A DNA stretch of 64,000 nucleotides, taken from NCBI GenBank assembly GCA_036365515.1, contig CM070875.1, positions 95,047,128 to 95,111,127 of the forward strand, in the 5' to 3' direction. The notes under the pieces are model-generated. The model made no database searches, was not told the origin of the DNA, and worked only from the letters and a program-made list of their open reading frames with translations. The stretch comes from Torymus aiolomorphi. Lineage: Eukaryota > Arthropoda > Insecta > Hymenoptera > Torymidae. Of the stretch, positions 21,661 to 32,052 are shown in pieces (the first letter of the stretch is position 1; each line of letters opens with the position of its first letter). A program made the position numbers and the translations under genes.

Positions 21661-22995
21661 TTGCTAACGACAGTTAATAATAGAAAATTTCATACTACAG
21701 ATAGTAGATTAGAAAACGAAGATATGGAGCTTAGGGACAAGACAGAAACGGAGTCAAGTTCGAGCGTAGGTTTGAGTAAGACTATGCTGTGGCATTTGAG
21801 GTTAGGACATATGTCAAATAAATATTTTAGTGAATTAACGAATATCTACCCTAACTTGCCAAACAAAAGAGAATTTATGAGTGACAGGGACATAGTAGAG
21901 TGCGAAACGTGCCTCATAACCAAGAGCACGAAGTTGCCGTTTGGCAAAATGCGTAACAGGACGGAAAAACTTCTACAGATAATTCGTGCAGATACGATGG
22001 GTCCGATAAGCCCGGTGTCACATCTCAGTGGATTTAAATTTGTAGTTGTTTTTATAGATGATTACTCGAGAACAGCTTTGACTTATCCGATCAGACAAAA
22101 ATCTGAGGTACCACGGTGTTTGAGAGAATGTGCCGTTAGCATGCGAAATGTTATAGGATCAAATTAGAAAATATGTTTCTTAACATGCGATCAAGGAACA
22201 GAATTCACTGGAAAGGAGACCAGAGAAGTTCTCAAAAACATAAGTGAAAATGAAACTGCTGGAGCCGAACTGCAGATGGCATGTCCGGAGACACCAGAAC
22301 ACAATGGAGTGGCAGAGAGGTTCAATCGAACATTAGAAACGAAAGTAAGATCAATGATGCATGACTCAGGTTCGCCGTCAAGAATGTGGGACTTGGCGCT
22401 CAAAGCAGCTGTGTATACGTACAATAAGACTCCTCATAAATCCATAGAGATGGACACGCCTATCAGAAAGATTGCTCCGAAACACAGTAACAGCATTGAA
22501 CAGTTTAAGCGTTTTGGATGTGTTTGTTTTTTCAAAATACCAAGAAATAGCAACACTAAATTTGGAGAGCAAGCATTGAAAGGGTTTCTAGTTGGATATA
22601 CTTCTACGGGGTACATAATACATGTACCAGAACAAAAGAAGTTATTCGAAAGAAGACATGTCAGGTTCGTCGAAAATAAGGTGTACAAAGATGTGTATCC
22701 TAAAGGAGAAAATGTTAAAACACATATAATAGAATTCAGAGAGTCAGAAATACCAGAACAGGAGGGAATTCTGGAGATATCAAAGGTCTTGGAAACAGAG
22801 GGAGAGAAGGTGGCTCCAGAAATTAGACAGAAGAGGGGGAGACCTCGGAAAAATAAAGCTCTAATGACTTACTCTATACATGAAGAGGAGGAATCTTCAG
22901 AAGTAAATAAATTAATAATAAAATTCATGGATATCCTCAAACATACAGGGAAGCTGTTAACTCTCCAGAGGGAGAAAATTGGAAGAAAGCCATAG
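21661..22995 (+). pseudogene. Copia integrase, split into two frames
   Basis: The first part (21661-22167) has the GAG-pre-integrase zinc-binding region (LWHLRLGHMSNKY with CETCLITKSTKL), the first catalytic Asp in RADTMGPIS and FIDDYSRTA. A TAG near 22165 and a frame problem follow. The second part (22276-22995) has PETPEHNGVAERFNRTLE with the catalytic Glu, the copia-typical NKTPHKS and GYTSTGYI motifs, and a lysine-rich tail (KRGRPRKNK). All three catalytic acidic positions are present in the DNA, but no single frame encodes them. Confidence 0.8.
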
Positions 22996-23036
22996 AATCT
23001 GAGCTTAATTCTCTGAAAGAAAAGGGAGTATTTGAA

Positions 23037-23534
23037 GTGGTTGCAAGGAAAAGGTTGCAAACACAAAAATCAAATCGAAATGTACTGGATTCGAGATGGA
23101 TTTTCAAACGGAAACTGGACGAGTCTGGAAACGTTAAATTTAAAGCTAGATTAGTAATTCGTGGGTTTAGAGACAAGAACAACTACGATTTGAGGGAAAC
23201 TTATGCACCGGTATCGAGGTTGCCCTTGGTAAGATCTTTTTTAGCCATAGCGAATAAGTATAGATTGCATTTGAGACAGCTGGATGTCGAGACAGCTTTT
23301 CTTTATGGAGAAATAGACGAGGACATATACATGGAGATTCCAGAGGGAGTTGGAAAAGATAGAGAGATCAAGAATGATAATTTGTGGAAATTGTGTAAGT
23401 CTTTGTACGGTCTCAAAATCAGTCCCAAAAAGTGGAATTATAAATTTACACAGGAGATAGAGAGTTTAGGATTCAGATCAAACGATTTAGACCCTTGCTT
23501 ATTTTTGAAATTAACTTCTAAAGGTTATTTATAA
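23037..23534 (+). pseudogene. Copia reverse transcriptase, N-terminal part only
   Basis: It shows the classic copia RT opening: SRWIFKRKLDESGNVKFKAR, YAPVSRLPLVRSFLAIA, the catalytic region QLDVETAFLYGEIDEDIYME, and KSLYGLKISPKKW. The frame ends at 23534, before the YVDD active-site motif, and the following sequence is unrelated. A 3' deletion or replacement removed the rest of RT, the RNase H and the 3' LTR. Confidence 0.8.
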
Positions 23535-23973
23535 CGATGATTATTCAGCGACCCCTGAAGCTCTCAGAATGTGTTTTTAGTGATTTTCATAGTGATTCAA
23601 AATGACCTCATTTGGGATATTTCAGCCTCCATGCGGTACCATCGCATCGCACCCCACAGAAACCTAACGTCATATTCACAATTGGCGATCACAAAAATTT
23701 CTTAATTGGTTGGGTTTATCAAGGCTTGTTCTGCTTGAGACAACTATGAAATTTCGCATTCTGACCAATTTTTAAGCATTTGACCTTGATATAACGTTGC
23801 GGAGATCACAAAAAAATGTTTAAAGAACGGTTTTGGACGTAAAATTTCTCGCTCTATCCGATTCCGACGTCAGAAATAGGGGTTTTAATTTGAAAAAATG
23901 ATCTTAACCTTGAAATGACCTTGAAAAATGATTCAAGGTCAAATTAAAGGTAACCAAAAGTTGACCCCCATCG
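23535..23973. other. Junction region, no gene
   Basis: This is unassigned sequence with several 'gaccttga' and 'tgaccttg' strings, a repeat character also seen around 61430-61700. It separates the truncated copia element from the Maverick-type block. No terminal inverted repeat of the Maverick could be recognised here. Confidence 0.45.
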
Positions 23974-24666
23974 TCACGAACAATTTTCATTTGAACCATT
24001 TTTCTGTATCTGGCCTGCATTCGGAGATATTTGACTGCATAGATTAAAATGAGACACCGTGTATATAAAACGAAATGATTCTGTCATTTCATTCATATTA
24101 TTGCTATGCTGCTGCTGTTCGAGCATCCATTTTTTGGCCATTGTGTTTCGAAGGGCACATACGGGAAAGTCGCAACCAAAATGATTGTTGCATAAAAGAG
24201 GTTCCACTGGGAGCTTTCTTAAAGATGGGCATCCCATATCCTCGATGTTAAAAACTAATCTGAAAGAAAAATAAACGAGTATTAAAGAATTTTTCTTTTA
24301 TAAAAAAAATATTTGAAAAAAAAACATAATTTTAATAACTTACCGGTCAGAGAAAAATCTCTGCATCCATTTTATTTTCTCCAACCATTTTACATATATC
24401 TCTGCTTCGTCAAGTACACCACGTAGAAACTTGCTAAGCGCTTCGTACGGAATATTTCCTGCTTTTCACATAATTCCATGGAGATTCTCTTTAAGCCGTC
24501 TATTTTTAGACTTATTTTTGTTCAACAGCTTTTCCCAAACATGAGGTGGTTTGAAGAAGAAGATAGACGTCGTAGGGTTTTCCTCAAGAGGGACGACAGC
24601 TACCTTCTTGAAAATGAATTCGTTCAAGATAATCTTGAATCCTTGTACGTTGACAATGTACTTCAT
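23974..24666 (-). pseudogene. Leftward intron-containing gene paired with the DNA polymerase promoter
   Basis: The ATG is at 24666, about 80 bases downstream of a predicted start site. Exon 1 encodes MKYIVNVQGFKIILNEFIFK and KVAVVPLEENPTTSIFFFKP, ending in a stop at 24466 and continuing openly after it to a GTAAGT donor at 24343. After the intron, exon 2 has IEDMGCPSLRKL, CNNHFGCDFPVCALRN and MAKKWMLEQQ. I recognise this as a recurrent insect repeat-associated protein, with paired Cys/His in the C-terminal part and an N-terminal fold reminiscent of 3'-5' exonuclease-like proteins. That functional idea is weak inference. The in-frame stop suggests it is no longer intact. Confidence 0.6.
24260..24343 (-). 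other. Spliceosomal intron (84 bp) in the leftward gene
   Basis: On the minus strand the intron starts GTAAGTTA and ends in a pyrimidine-rich tract closing with TTTCTTTCAG. Its removal brings two conserved blocks of the same protein together. Confidence 0.65.
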
Positions 24667-24742
24667 CGTGCTGCTGCTACGACTGCTACGACTGCTGCGA
24701 CTGCTCTGACTGGTACGACTGCTCTCGAACGAGAGCGGAGAA

Positions 24743-24936
24743 GCGAATGAGATTTTTTACCTCGCGTGGTTACTTTTATAGCCCTAGCCCTCCTCGTTCG
24801 CACTTTTCACCCACTGCTCGTTTTTCGACCAATCACGTTATCCCCCCCCCCCCCTGTACTTTATAACCAATCATAATCGACCTCTCTTCACAGCTCAGAG
24901 ATAAAAGGCGCTACGTTGACGACGGAAAGTCAGTCC
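24743..24936. promoter_or_regulatory. Divergent promoter between leftward gene and DNA polymerase
   Basis: Minus strand: TATAAAAG (complement of 24773-24780) with a TCATTC initiator about 32 bases downstream (around 24748). Plus strand: GATAAAAGG at 24899-24907 with a TCAGTC initiator at 24930-24935, about 31 bases downstream. Between them lie two CCAAT boxes (gaccaatcac about 24826, aaccaatcat about 24867) and a C14 tract at about 24842-24855. The spacing is what arthropod RNA polymerase II core promoters require, so this is a compact bidirectional promoter. Confidence 0.65.
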
Positions 24937-26944
24937 TCTGCTCGGAGTGGTCGAGAGCAGTTGTATTAAGATGACACAAGAGTTTATGGATATAGGGCTT
25001 AACCTATGGAAAGTGTACATGAACACTAGGAATGATGATGATGCTAATGAAGATGACCGATGGTTATGGATGGGTGATGTCGATCTACGCAGAGCCCAAA
25101 ATTCATCGCGAAACTTTTTAGAGGACGAAAAGCTGAAACTTGAAGTTGCTGTCACGCTTATAAAAACACGATGAATTGATAAGAGATCGTCGCATAAGTG
25201 CTAACGCAAATAATCCTGCAGTCGCAGGTCCAAGGAGCCCAAATCATGCTAATAATCCTGCAGTCGCCGGTAGTCCAAATCAATCTAACATTGCTCAAGA
25301 TTTTAAGGATAGAGCTCTTACATTATGGAGAGCGTACCAGGCCATACTCAGTGGCCACGCTGTTGATGATGATGACATCAACAGATACTTAGAGGTGGCA
25401 CATGCCGCTCTACTCAAAGTAAAAAATTCCTCGAAAAACTTGTCTGAGCCTGATAAGCAGAAACTTCAAGCTCGAGTCGCACTTATTAACAACGTTCTAC
25501 ATCTATTGAGTGAACGTCACGTAGGTACAGGGCTAAACGAGAATAATCCTGCAGAGAATAACCCCGCAGACGTTTGGAACGACGTTCAATCAACCTTTGA
25601 GAACAGAATAAAAACGGGAGTCATCACTAATCGAAGACATCTTGATCTATTAGCTTTCATGAAAGATGCTAAAAAGCAGTTTATTGCGGAAGTCAGTGAA
25701 GCTCTTGAGGAACATCCTGCTCTCAAAGTTAATACAGTCTTGGCTGCTGAGTACACAATTGTAAAGGACGACGAGGAAACTGTTGATATTAAATACTTTA
25801 ATACAAAGACTGCTCCCATCTATTCGACAACAGACTTAAACGAATGGTTTGTCATGAATGTGCAGCACCCTATCGATAAAGAAATGGAAGAATTTCAAGA
25901 CCGAGAATCAGACTGGTCCCTCAAATCTATTTTAAATTTAGTTGTAAATATTTATAAGTACAATCCAATGAGAGGTAGTTCATTCATAGATTTTCCTCCA
26001 TTCATCAAAAATGAGAAGGCGTGTGTCAACGTACAGAATGACGATGACCAGTGTTTTAAATGGGCTGTTCTATCAGCATTACACCCGACTAGTAAAAATA
26101 TAAATCGAGTATCATCATATGTTTAGTATAAAGATGAACTTAATTTTGAGGTTATAGAATTCCCCGTAGATCCTCGAAAAATATGCAAATTTGAAAAACA
26201 AAATGATGTTTCAGCAAATGTTTATTACCTAAAGAAAAAAGGAAAAATTTTCGACGTTTTGTCACGATACTTGACATCTTGCAAGAAAAAAAAGCATGTC
26301 AATTTACTTCTTATCGAAAGTCATTACGTAGATGAAGAGCAGGAGGAGAAGGAAGAGAAGGATAAAAAATTTATCAAGACTCGTACGAAGTCAGGTATCT
26401 ACTTACCAGCACAAAAGATACATCTGTGACCGATGTTTGCATTTTTTCTGGTCTGAAGAGAAGCTGTCGAAGCGTATGACTGACTGCGAATAATTTAATT
26501 AATGCAAAATTACGCTCCCATCAAAGACAGATAGTATTTTATAATTCAAAAACTTTGACTTTAAAAATCGAGTGCCATTCGTAATATACGCCGATTTTGA
26601 GTGTATATTGGAGCCAGTGAATGACAATGAACGAGCTTATCAATGTCATAAACCATTTAGCAGGGTTTCTTTGTTAAATGTAGTTACAACGAGAGTCTTT
26701 CAGAATACCAAAGCTACAGACAAGAGGGAGAAGAAGCTGAATCTCCGGCCAAATGGTTTGTGCAAAGTCTTCATTCTTTGGATATGAAACTATATAATGC
26801 TTACAAAAATCCATGGCTAATGAATGCCTTAACACCTCTCGAAAATATAAGGTTCGAGGGCGCCCGTGTATGTCACATTTGTGACATGCCATTCACCGAC
26901 ACTGACAAGAGAGTTCGTGACCACTGTAACTTTACAGAAAAGAG

Positions 26945-27032
26945 AGTATTATTAATTTTCTATTATTATTAATTTTCTTTTATTATTAATTTTCTTTTAT
27001 TATTAATTTTCTATTGTTTCTAAAATTATTAA
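26945..27032. repeat. AT-rich 17-bp tandem repeat inside polB
   Basis: Units of 'tattattaattttcttt' repeat about four times between the CHIC...HCNF segment and the next conserved block of the polymerase. It starts GTATTA and ends TTAAAG, so it may be a decayed intron, but no canonical donor-acceptor pair restores the frame. It may equally be a simple-sequence insertion. Confidence 0.6.
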
Positions 27033-27670
27033 AGATATCGCGGACCTGCACATAGCAAATGTAATCTCAGCTTTCAAGACTCGAGAACAATCCCGATAAT
27101 ATTTCATAATTTGAGCGGATACGATTCGCAGGACGAGTTTCGCTACTTCCACAAACAAAAGAGAAATATATATCTTTTACAAAGTATGCGCAAGGTACAG
27201 ACATAAATTTGAGATTTATCGACTCCTTCAAATTCATGGCCTCGTCTCTGGATAAGTTATCATCATATTTGAAGAAGCTTGATACTTTAGAGCGCCTGTT
27301 TAAGCAAGATGGATTCACTGATGAACAGATTGCTCTCTTAAAAAGAAAAGGAGTATTTCCTTATGACTATGTCTCGTCGTTTGAAGAGTTAAAGAAGCCG
27401 AATCTTCTGCCGAAGGATGATTTCTTTAGCAGTTTATATAATACCAACATCAACGACGAGGATTATCAGCATGCCCAAAACGTTTGGCAAAGTCTTAACA
27501 TCCAAGATCTTGGGCAGTACTCTGATTTACACCTCAAGACAGACGTCATACTTTTGTCTGAAGTTTTTGAGAATTTTAGAAATAACTGTTTGGAAGCTTA
27601 CGAGTTGGACCCCGCTCATTACTATAGAAGGCCTGGCCTCACATGGGGTGCTATGCTCAAAAATACTCAG

Positions 27671-27729
27671 GTATAAATTTAGTTTTTAAAAATATCACTT
27701 TATTATTCTTAAATAATTTTTTTTTGCAG
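27671..27729 (+). other. Spliceosomal intron (59 bp) in the DNA polymerase gene
   Basis: CAG|GTATAAAT opens the intron and TTTTTTTTTGCAG|G closes it, in phase 0. The flanking exons join LKNTQ to VKLEFLTDVD, which are adjacent in the protein family. It is AT-rich and of typical short insect intron length. Confidence 0.8.
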
Positions 27730-29165
27730 GTTAAACTCGAATTTCTTACGGATGTAGACATATTAATGTTTATTGAGCGAGGCATTCGGGGAGGAATCAG
27801 CCAGTATTGCAATGATAGCTATGCCAAAGCGCACAACCCGTATATGAACGAAGGTTATAATGTTAACGAGGCTGAGAAATATTTAATGTATTTCGATGTA
27901 AATAATTTATACGGTTGGGCAATGACTGAGTTCTTACCATATGGCCGCTTTGAATGGGTGAAAAATGTGAATGAGCCAAACTTCTTCGACATCTCCTACG
28001 ACTGTGACTTTGGAAACTTTGTTGAAGTGAATCTGAAGTACCCCGAAATACTCCATGATGCCCATAAAGACCTACTGTTCTGTGCCGAGCACATGGCGCC
28101 TCCGGGTTCAAAGTAGCATAAACTTATGACTACGCTTCATGACAAAAATCGTTATGTGCTTTACTATCGAGCACTTAAACAGGCGTTGTAACATGGCTTA
28201 GTTCCCGTAAAAGTACATCGAGCTCTTCAATTCAAACAAAGTCCTTGGCTAAAACAGTATATAGATTTGAACAGTGCGAAACGAAAGGAAGTCAAGAACG
28301 AGTTTGAAAAAATGCTTTTCAAATTGCTTAACAACGCTGTTTATGGCAAAACAATGGAAAACGAGAGGAAACGTGTTGATATGAGCCCAGGCACTTATTT
28401 CAAAACAAAATTTCCACAGCTCTGATATTTTTGCAGCTACTATGCACGGAGATCTCCATAAGGAAATCAATTTACATCGGATTGGTTTTGGATTTGTCCA
28501 AGACATTAGTCTACAGGTTTCACTACGACTACATGCGAGATCGTGTAGGAGACCAGGGCAAGCTGTTATACACCAACACGGATAGTTTGGCATACGAGGT
28601 GATAGTTGTCGACATATAGAACGTGATGCGACAGGATATCTAAGAATTCGACACATTAGAGTATCCCGAGATCAACCAGTTCAACATACCTCGAACCAAT
28701 AAAAAGACGATTGACTTGATGAAAGATGAATGTAATGGAGAGATCACGTTGGAATTCGTCGGCCTAGCAAGATGTATATCTTAAAAGTGCAGAATCAAAA
28801 ACCTATAAAAAATACGAAAGGTGTCAAGAGTTTTGTGGTTAAAGCAACCATCGCCTTTGACGACTACATCAAATGTCTTCGTGAGAACGTCATCATCACT
28901 CGAGAGCAGCGAATTATTCGATTTCGACATCACTATCTCAACACCGAGAAAGAAAAAAAGATTGCCTTGAGTGCTCACGACATTAACCACTATTTACAGA
29001 CCGGCACTACTGATACGCTGCCCTGGAGCCACTACCGCATAGTGGGAGAAGTCATGACCAATAAGGAAGCACCTCGAAGGGAGGGGCTTGAGCTGCTGAA
29101 CACCGCAGAAGAGGTAGTGGAGATACCGCTATATAACGAGGCGGTGCGAGAGCAGGAGCTCATTT

Positions 29166-29479
29166 GAATAGTCGATCCTCCTAGGAGCAACCAGCAACAG
29201 ACTCTCGAGCAACAAGATGTCTCGCTCTCCGTAGTTCAGCAGCAGCAGACTCCCGAGCATCAAGACATCTCGCTTCTCGCAGCTCAGCAGCCGCTCCTTG
29301 TTGTTCAGCAGCCACTCCTCGACGCTCGACACTCGCTTCTCAAGAGATCTTGTGAGACGACGCTTGACAAATCAATCAACAAAAAACCAAGACAAATCTA
29401 AGGTTAGTATTGAATATTGAGAATCTTCATTATTTAATAAACAAAAAAAAATTAATCAACTCAATTATATATGTTACAG
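29166..29479 (+). other. CAG-rich leader and 5' intron before the small conserved gene
   Basis: 29190-29340 carries imperfect repeats of 'ctcgagcaacaagatgtctcgct' and CAG runs, similar in style to the untranslated leader at 24670-24745. A donor AG|GTTAGT at 29403 and an acceptor TATATGTTACAG at 29479 define a 77-bp intron ending exactly before the ATG at 29480. This suggests a spliced leader exon for the downstream gene. Confidence 0.5.
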
Positions 29480-29779
29480 ATGGATCTTTCCAAGTTAAAC
29501 GCTATCGCTAGTGGAGGATTTCTCCCTATGAAAAAACTATCTGATCTACCTCAAGGAGTCAAATTGATGGTGAGAAAATTAAAAATCATGACGACAAAAT
29601 ATGGAACTAGGGTCGTAACCGAGCTGGACAGAGAGTTTGAAGTATTTTTACCCAAACGAGTATCAAATGCCTTAGTAGAAGACGAGAAGTTCTTCTTTGA
29701 CTTAGCAGATGCTGCAAACAAGTTCGAACTCTTTTCAACTTGTCTCGGCACGTCTAATATTGAATTGAGTGGAAAATAA
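29480..29779 (+). CDS. Small conserved Polinton protein (about 99 aa)
   Basis: I take the ATG at 29480, right after the inferred 3' splice site, rather than the one at 29471, which would lie in the intron. The protein reads MDLSKLNAIASGG, then LPQGVKLMVRKLKIMTTKYG, RVVTELDREFEVFLPKRV, and ends FELFSTCLGTSNIELSGK. The alternating beta pattern and the 'TKYGTRVV.ELD....LPKR' motif recall OB-fold single-strand DNA-binding proteins and recur beside PolB in insect Polintons. A DNA-binding role in replication is inference. The frame is intact. Confidence 0.65.
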   Translation: MDLSKLNAIASGGFLPMKKLSDLPQGVKLMVRKLKIMTTKYGTRVVTELDREFEVFLPKRVSNALVEDEKFFFDLADAANKFELFSTCLGTSNIELSGK

Positions 29780-30010
29780 GTGTTGTGAATATAGTTAATA
29801 TTTAGTTCTTGTAAATAAGTTAAAAAATTAGTTAGTTATAGAATAAAAAACACTGTTCATGATTTAAAAATCAAATATTGCCAATAAGTAAAAACTCTTG
29901 TCTCGACGCGTTTAATATTAAATAAGTGATGTAAATATATATAGTTAAGAAGCATTGTGAATAAGGGTTAACATTATTTCTTGTAAATAAGTTAAAAATA
30001 AGTTGAAGAC
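29735..30010. repeat. Tandem duplication of the 3' end of the small gene
   Basis: The end of the gene and its 3' flank (cttgtctcggcacgtctaat ... cttgtaaataagttaaaaa) are repeated with divergence about 150 bases further on (cttgtctcgacgcgtttaat ... cttgtaaataagttaaaaa). No additional coding sequence results. Confidence 0.6.
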
Positions 30011-30017
30011 ATATGCT

Positions 30018-31984
30018 AAGGGAAGTAGGTACCGATTTGTGGCCAAAAAATCGATTTTTTTTTAAATCATTTTAAACCATTTTTTAGCCATTTTTCTACC
30101 CGAAAACCTACTCCTAATGTCATAATTTTCATATAATTATTGAATTTAATTTATTTTAACATTTATCGGTAGAAACACAATTTAGCGTTTTTTGCATTTT
30201 TTATAATACTTTTCTCTTTTTGACAAATCCAGTTCATGTACAATTATACATCTCTACGTCGCTAATTTCCTTTTGAAACTACACAATTACTATTCAATTA
30301 TGATATTTAAACTTAGTTTGCTCATATAATTTTATAAATAAATCGTCCAGCTGTTATAATAAAATCTATTTGAATCGAGCCATCTATATCGACCGTCTTA
30401 TCGACTACAGCCCGTTCGTTACACGCAATAAGGAACAGGGAACTGGTATAGTACATGGGTACTATATATATGCACACGCACACACGCGTACACGCACACA
30501 CTCACGCACGCACACACCCACCCACACACACACACATACACACACACACAAATTTGTTTAGTTTTGCTGCAGTAAAATTGTAATTAAAATCCATTGAAAA
30601 AGTTTAATAACACTTATCGCACAATATTAACATTTAACTAATAATTAAATAATAATAAAAAATCATTATTAAAAAGTGTTTGCTTCTTGTAAATATTCAA
30701 TTTTGTTTTGAAAATGCACATTTTATTCAGTAAGAGGCCAAGAAGATTTTGCCAAGAAGCAAATATGTTTCTAAATAAAAGAAAAAACTAATGCAAATGA
30801 TTGTAGATAAACGAAAAAATTGATAGCGGTAGAGGCCCTGAAAAGACAGCGGTGAAAACAAAACTAAACCGCCATGTTGATATAAGTGAAAGTGATGAAT
30901 TCATTCTGCTTCACACAAGTTTCTTTTGTAATTTTTAAAAAGAAACAATTTGTAGTGCTTGTTCCAGAAAATGCGATAGTGCTTCAATAACTGTAAGAAT
31001 CGGATTGTGTGTAAAACTAGTGTTATACTGTAAAAATTGTGAAACTGTTATCAGAGAAAATTTTACAAGTACACGAATGGAATCTACAAATAATAGACTA
31101 GCAGAATTTGTGGTAAACCAAAAAGCTGTAGAATCTACCAATGATATCCAGAATATAACTTTTGGTTTGAAGCTCACAAGAGTAGTCAAGAGTGTAATGC
31201 CAATTATGAGGGTACTTCTCACAGTATGGAAGTCCAGGCTGCTGTGAACATTTAGAGTCGCTTGGTTCAAAAGAATGGTATGAGCTATTTAACACTTCTG
31301 TCTGATGGAGACGCAAAACCTTAGACTCGGCTTAATCAAGTGGCACTTTATGGAAAATCTATTGTAATATAATAAGAAGAATGCATCAACCATGTATAAA
31401 AGCGAATGGGTAATTATAGGCCTCAGAGAACTTGCTACTAAAGAAAGGCTTGGTAGAAAGTTAGATGGAGCGCTTACAGTTACTAAAATTAATGAGTTGT
31501 AGAAATATTACAGAAGAGCAATTGTCAACAATACGTATGATTTGAAGATTATGCAAGATACACGATTTACTGCAAAATTACATTGAGACTTTTAGGTTGC
31601 ACCTTAATTTTCAATTCCTATTCCACCATAAAATCATTAAAAATACAAGTTTTTTAATAAATACAAAGTAACTAGCAAAGTAATTAGCAATAAAAAAATA
31701 AAATCAGATTTTGAATAATATTGCAATGTAAATTTGTATATTTGGGTACTAAAAACATGTATCTACCAACTGGTACACATTGATCGAAAGCCATTGCGCA
31801 GAATGCTAACTGAATATATACCTTTTTTATAGGTGTTTTGGCCAGTGCAGCTTATAAAATCTCTAAAATTGGACCAAAAGAGGTTTTTATGGGCTACTTT
31901 TTGTATATATTTGTATATTTTTCAATAAAAAAAAATTTCCCTGAATAATAAAAAAAATTGGCCTCTCCTGTACCCTCTTCCCTT
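30018..31984 (+). mobile_element. MULE-type DNA transposon with transposase pseudogene
   Basis: The ends AAGGGAAG...GGTAC...GGCCAA (30018) and their inverted copy (ending 31984) define about 30-bp inverted termini. Inside, at about 30930-31590 on the plus strand, are scattered fragments of the Mutator-like transposase domain common in insects: a Cys pair segment, an N-N-R-L-rich segment, and blocks around 31215-31560 that align in order but with many stops and frame changes. A (AC)n tract lies at 30470-30550. The element sits between polB-side genes and the integrase, so it inserted into the Polinton. Confidence 0.55.
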
Positions 31985-32052
31985 AAAGAATAAAACACTG
32001 TTATTGTTTTAACTTTAAAAAATTTGTTTTTATTAAACTTTCATTTGCATGA

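Larger units (their letters stand above)
17222..23534 (+). mobile_element. Ty1/copia LTR retrotransposon, 3'-truncated
   Basis: The order LTR end, primer-binding site, gag, protease, integrase, reverse transcriptase is diagnostic of Ty1/copia because integrase precedes RT. The 5' LTR end is taken as the CA just before the primer-binding site at 17510. A polyadenylation signal lies at 17437-17442 inside the LTR. The LTR start near 17222 is a guess, because no matching TGTTG start is found. RT ends abruptly at 23534 and there is no RNase H or 3' LTR, so the element cannot be autonomous. Confidence 0.8.
24971..29165 (+). pseudogene. polB: Protein-primed family-B DNA polymerase (Polinton PolB)
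   Basis: The first ATG after the predicted start site is at 24971. Order of parts: an N-terminal module occurring twice (see findings), a conserved block GSSFIDFPPFIKN with CFKWAVLSALHP ending in a TAG at 26124-26126, and an exonuclease motif YADFE at about 26590. Then come CHICDMPFTDTDKRVRDHC, the exonuclease-II-type region near 27100, DFFSSLYNT and LKTDVILLSEVFENFR. After an intron follow RGIRGGISQY, the Pol A motif YFDVNNLYGWAM, a Pol B motif around 28330, the Pol C region YTNTDSLAYEV (the usual first Asp of D-T-D is Asn) and the C-terminal DTLPWSHYRI. Several frameshifts and stops break it. It would replicate the element using a terminal protein. Confidence 0.85.

Noticed and set aside
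26945..27032. Candidate intron in polB
   Set aside because: A GT start exists, but no acceptor gives the correct frame, and the content is a simple 17-bp tandem repeat; listed only as a repeat.
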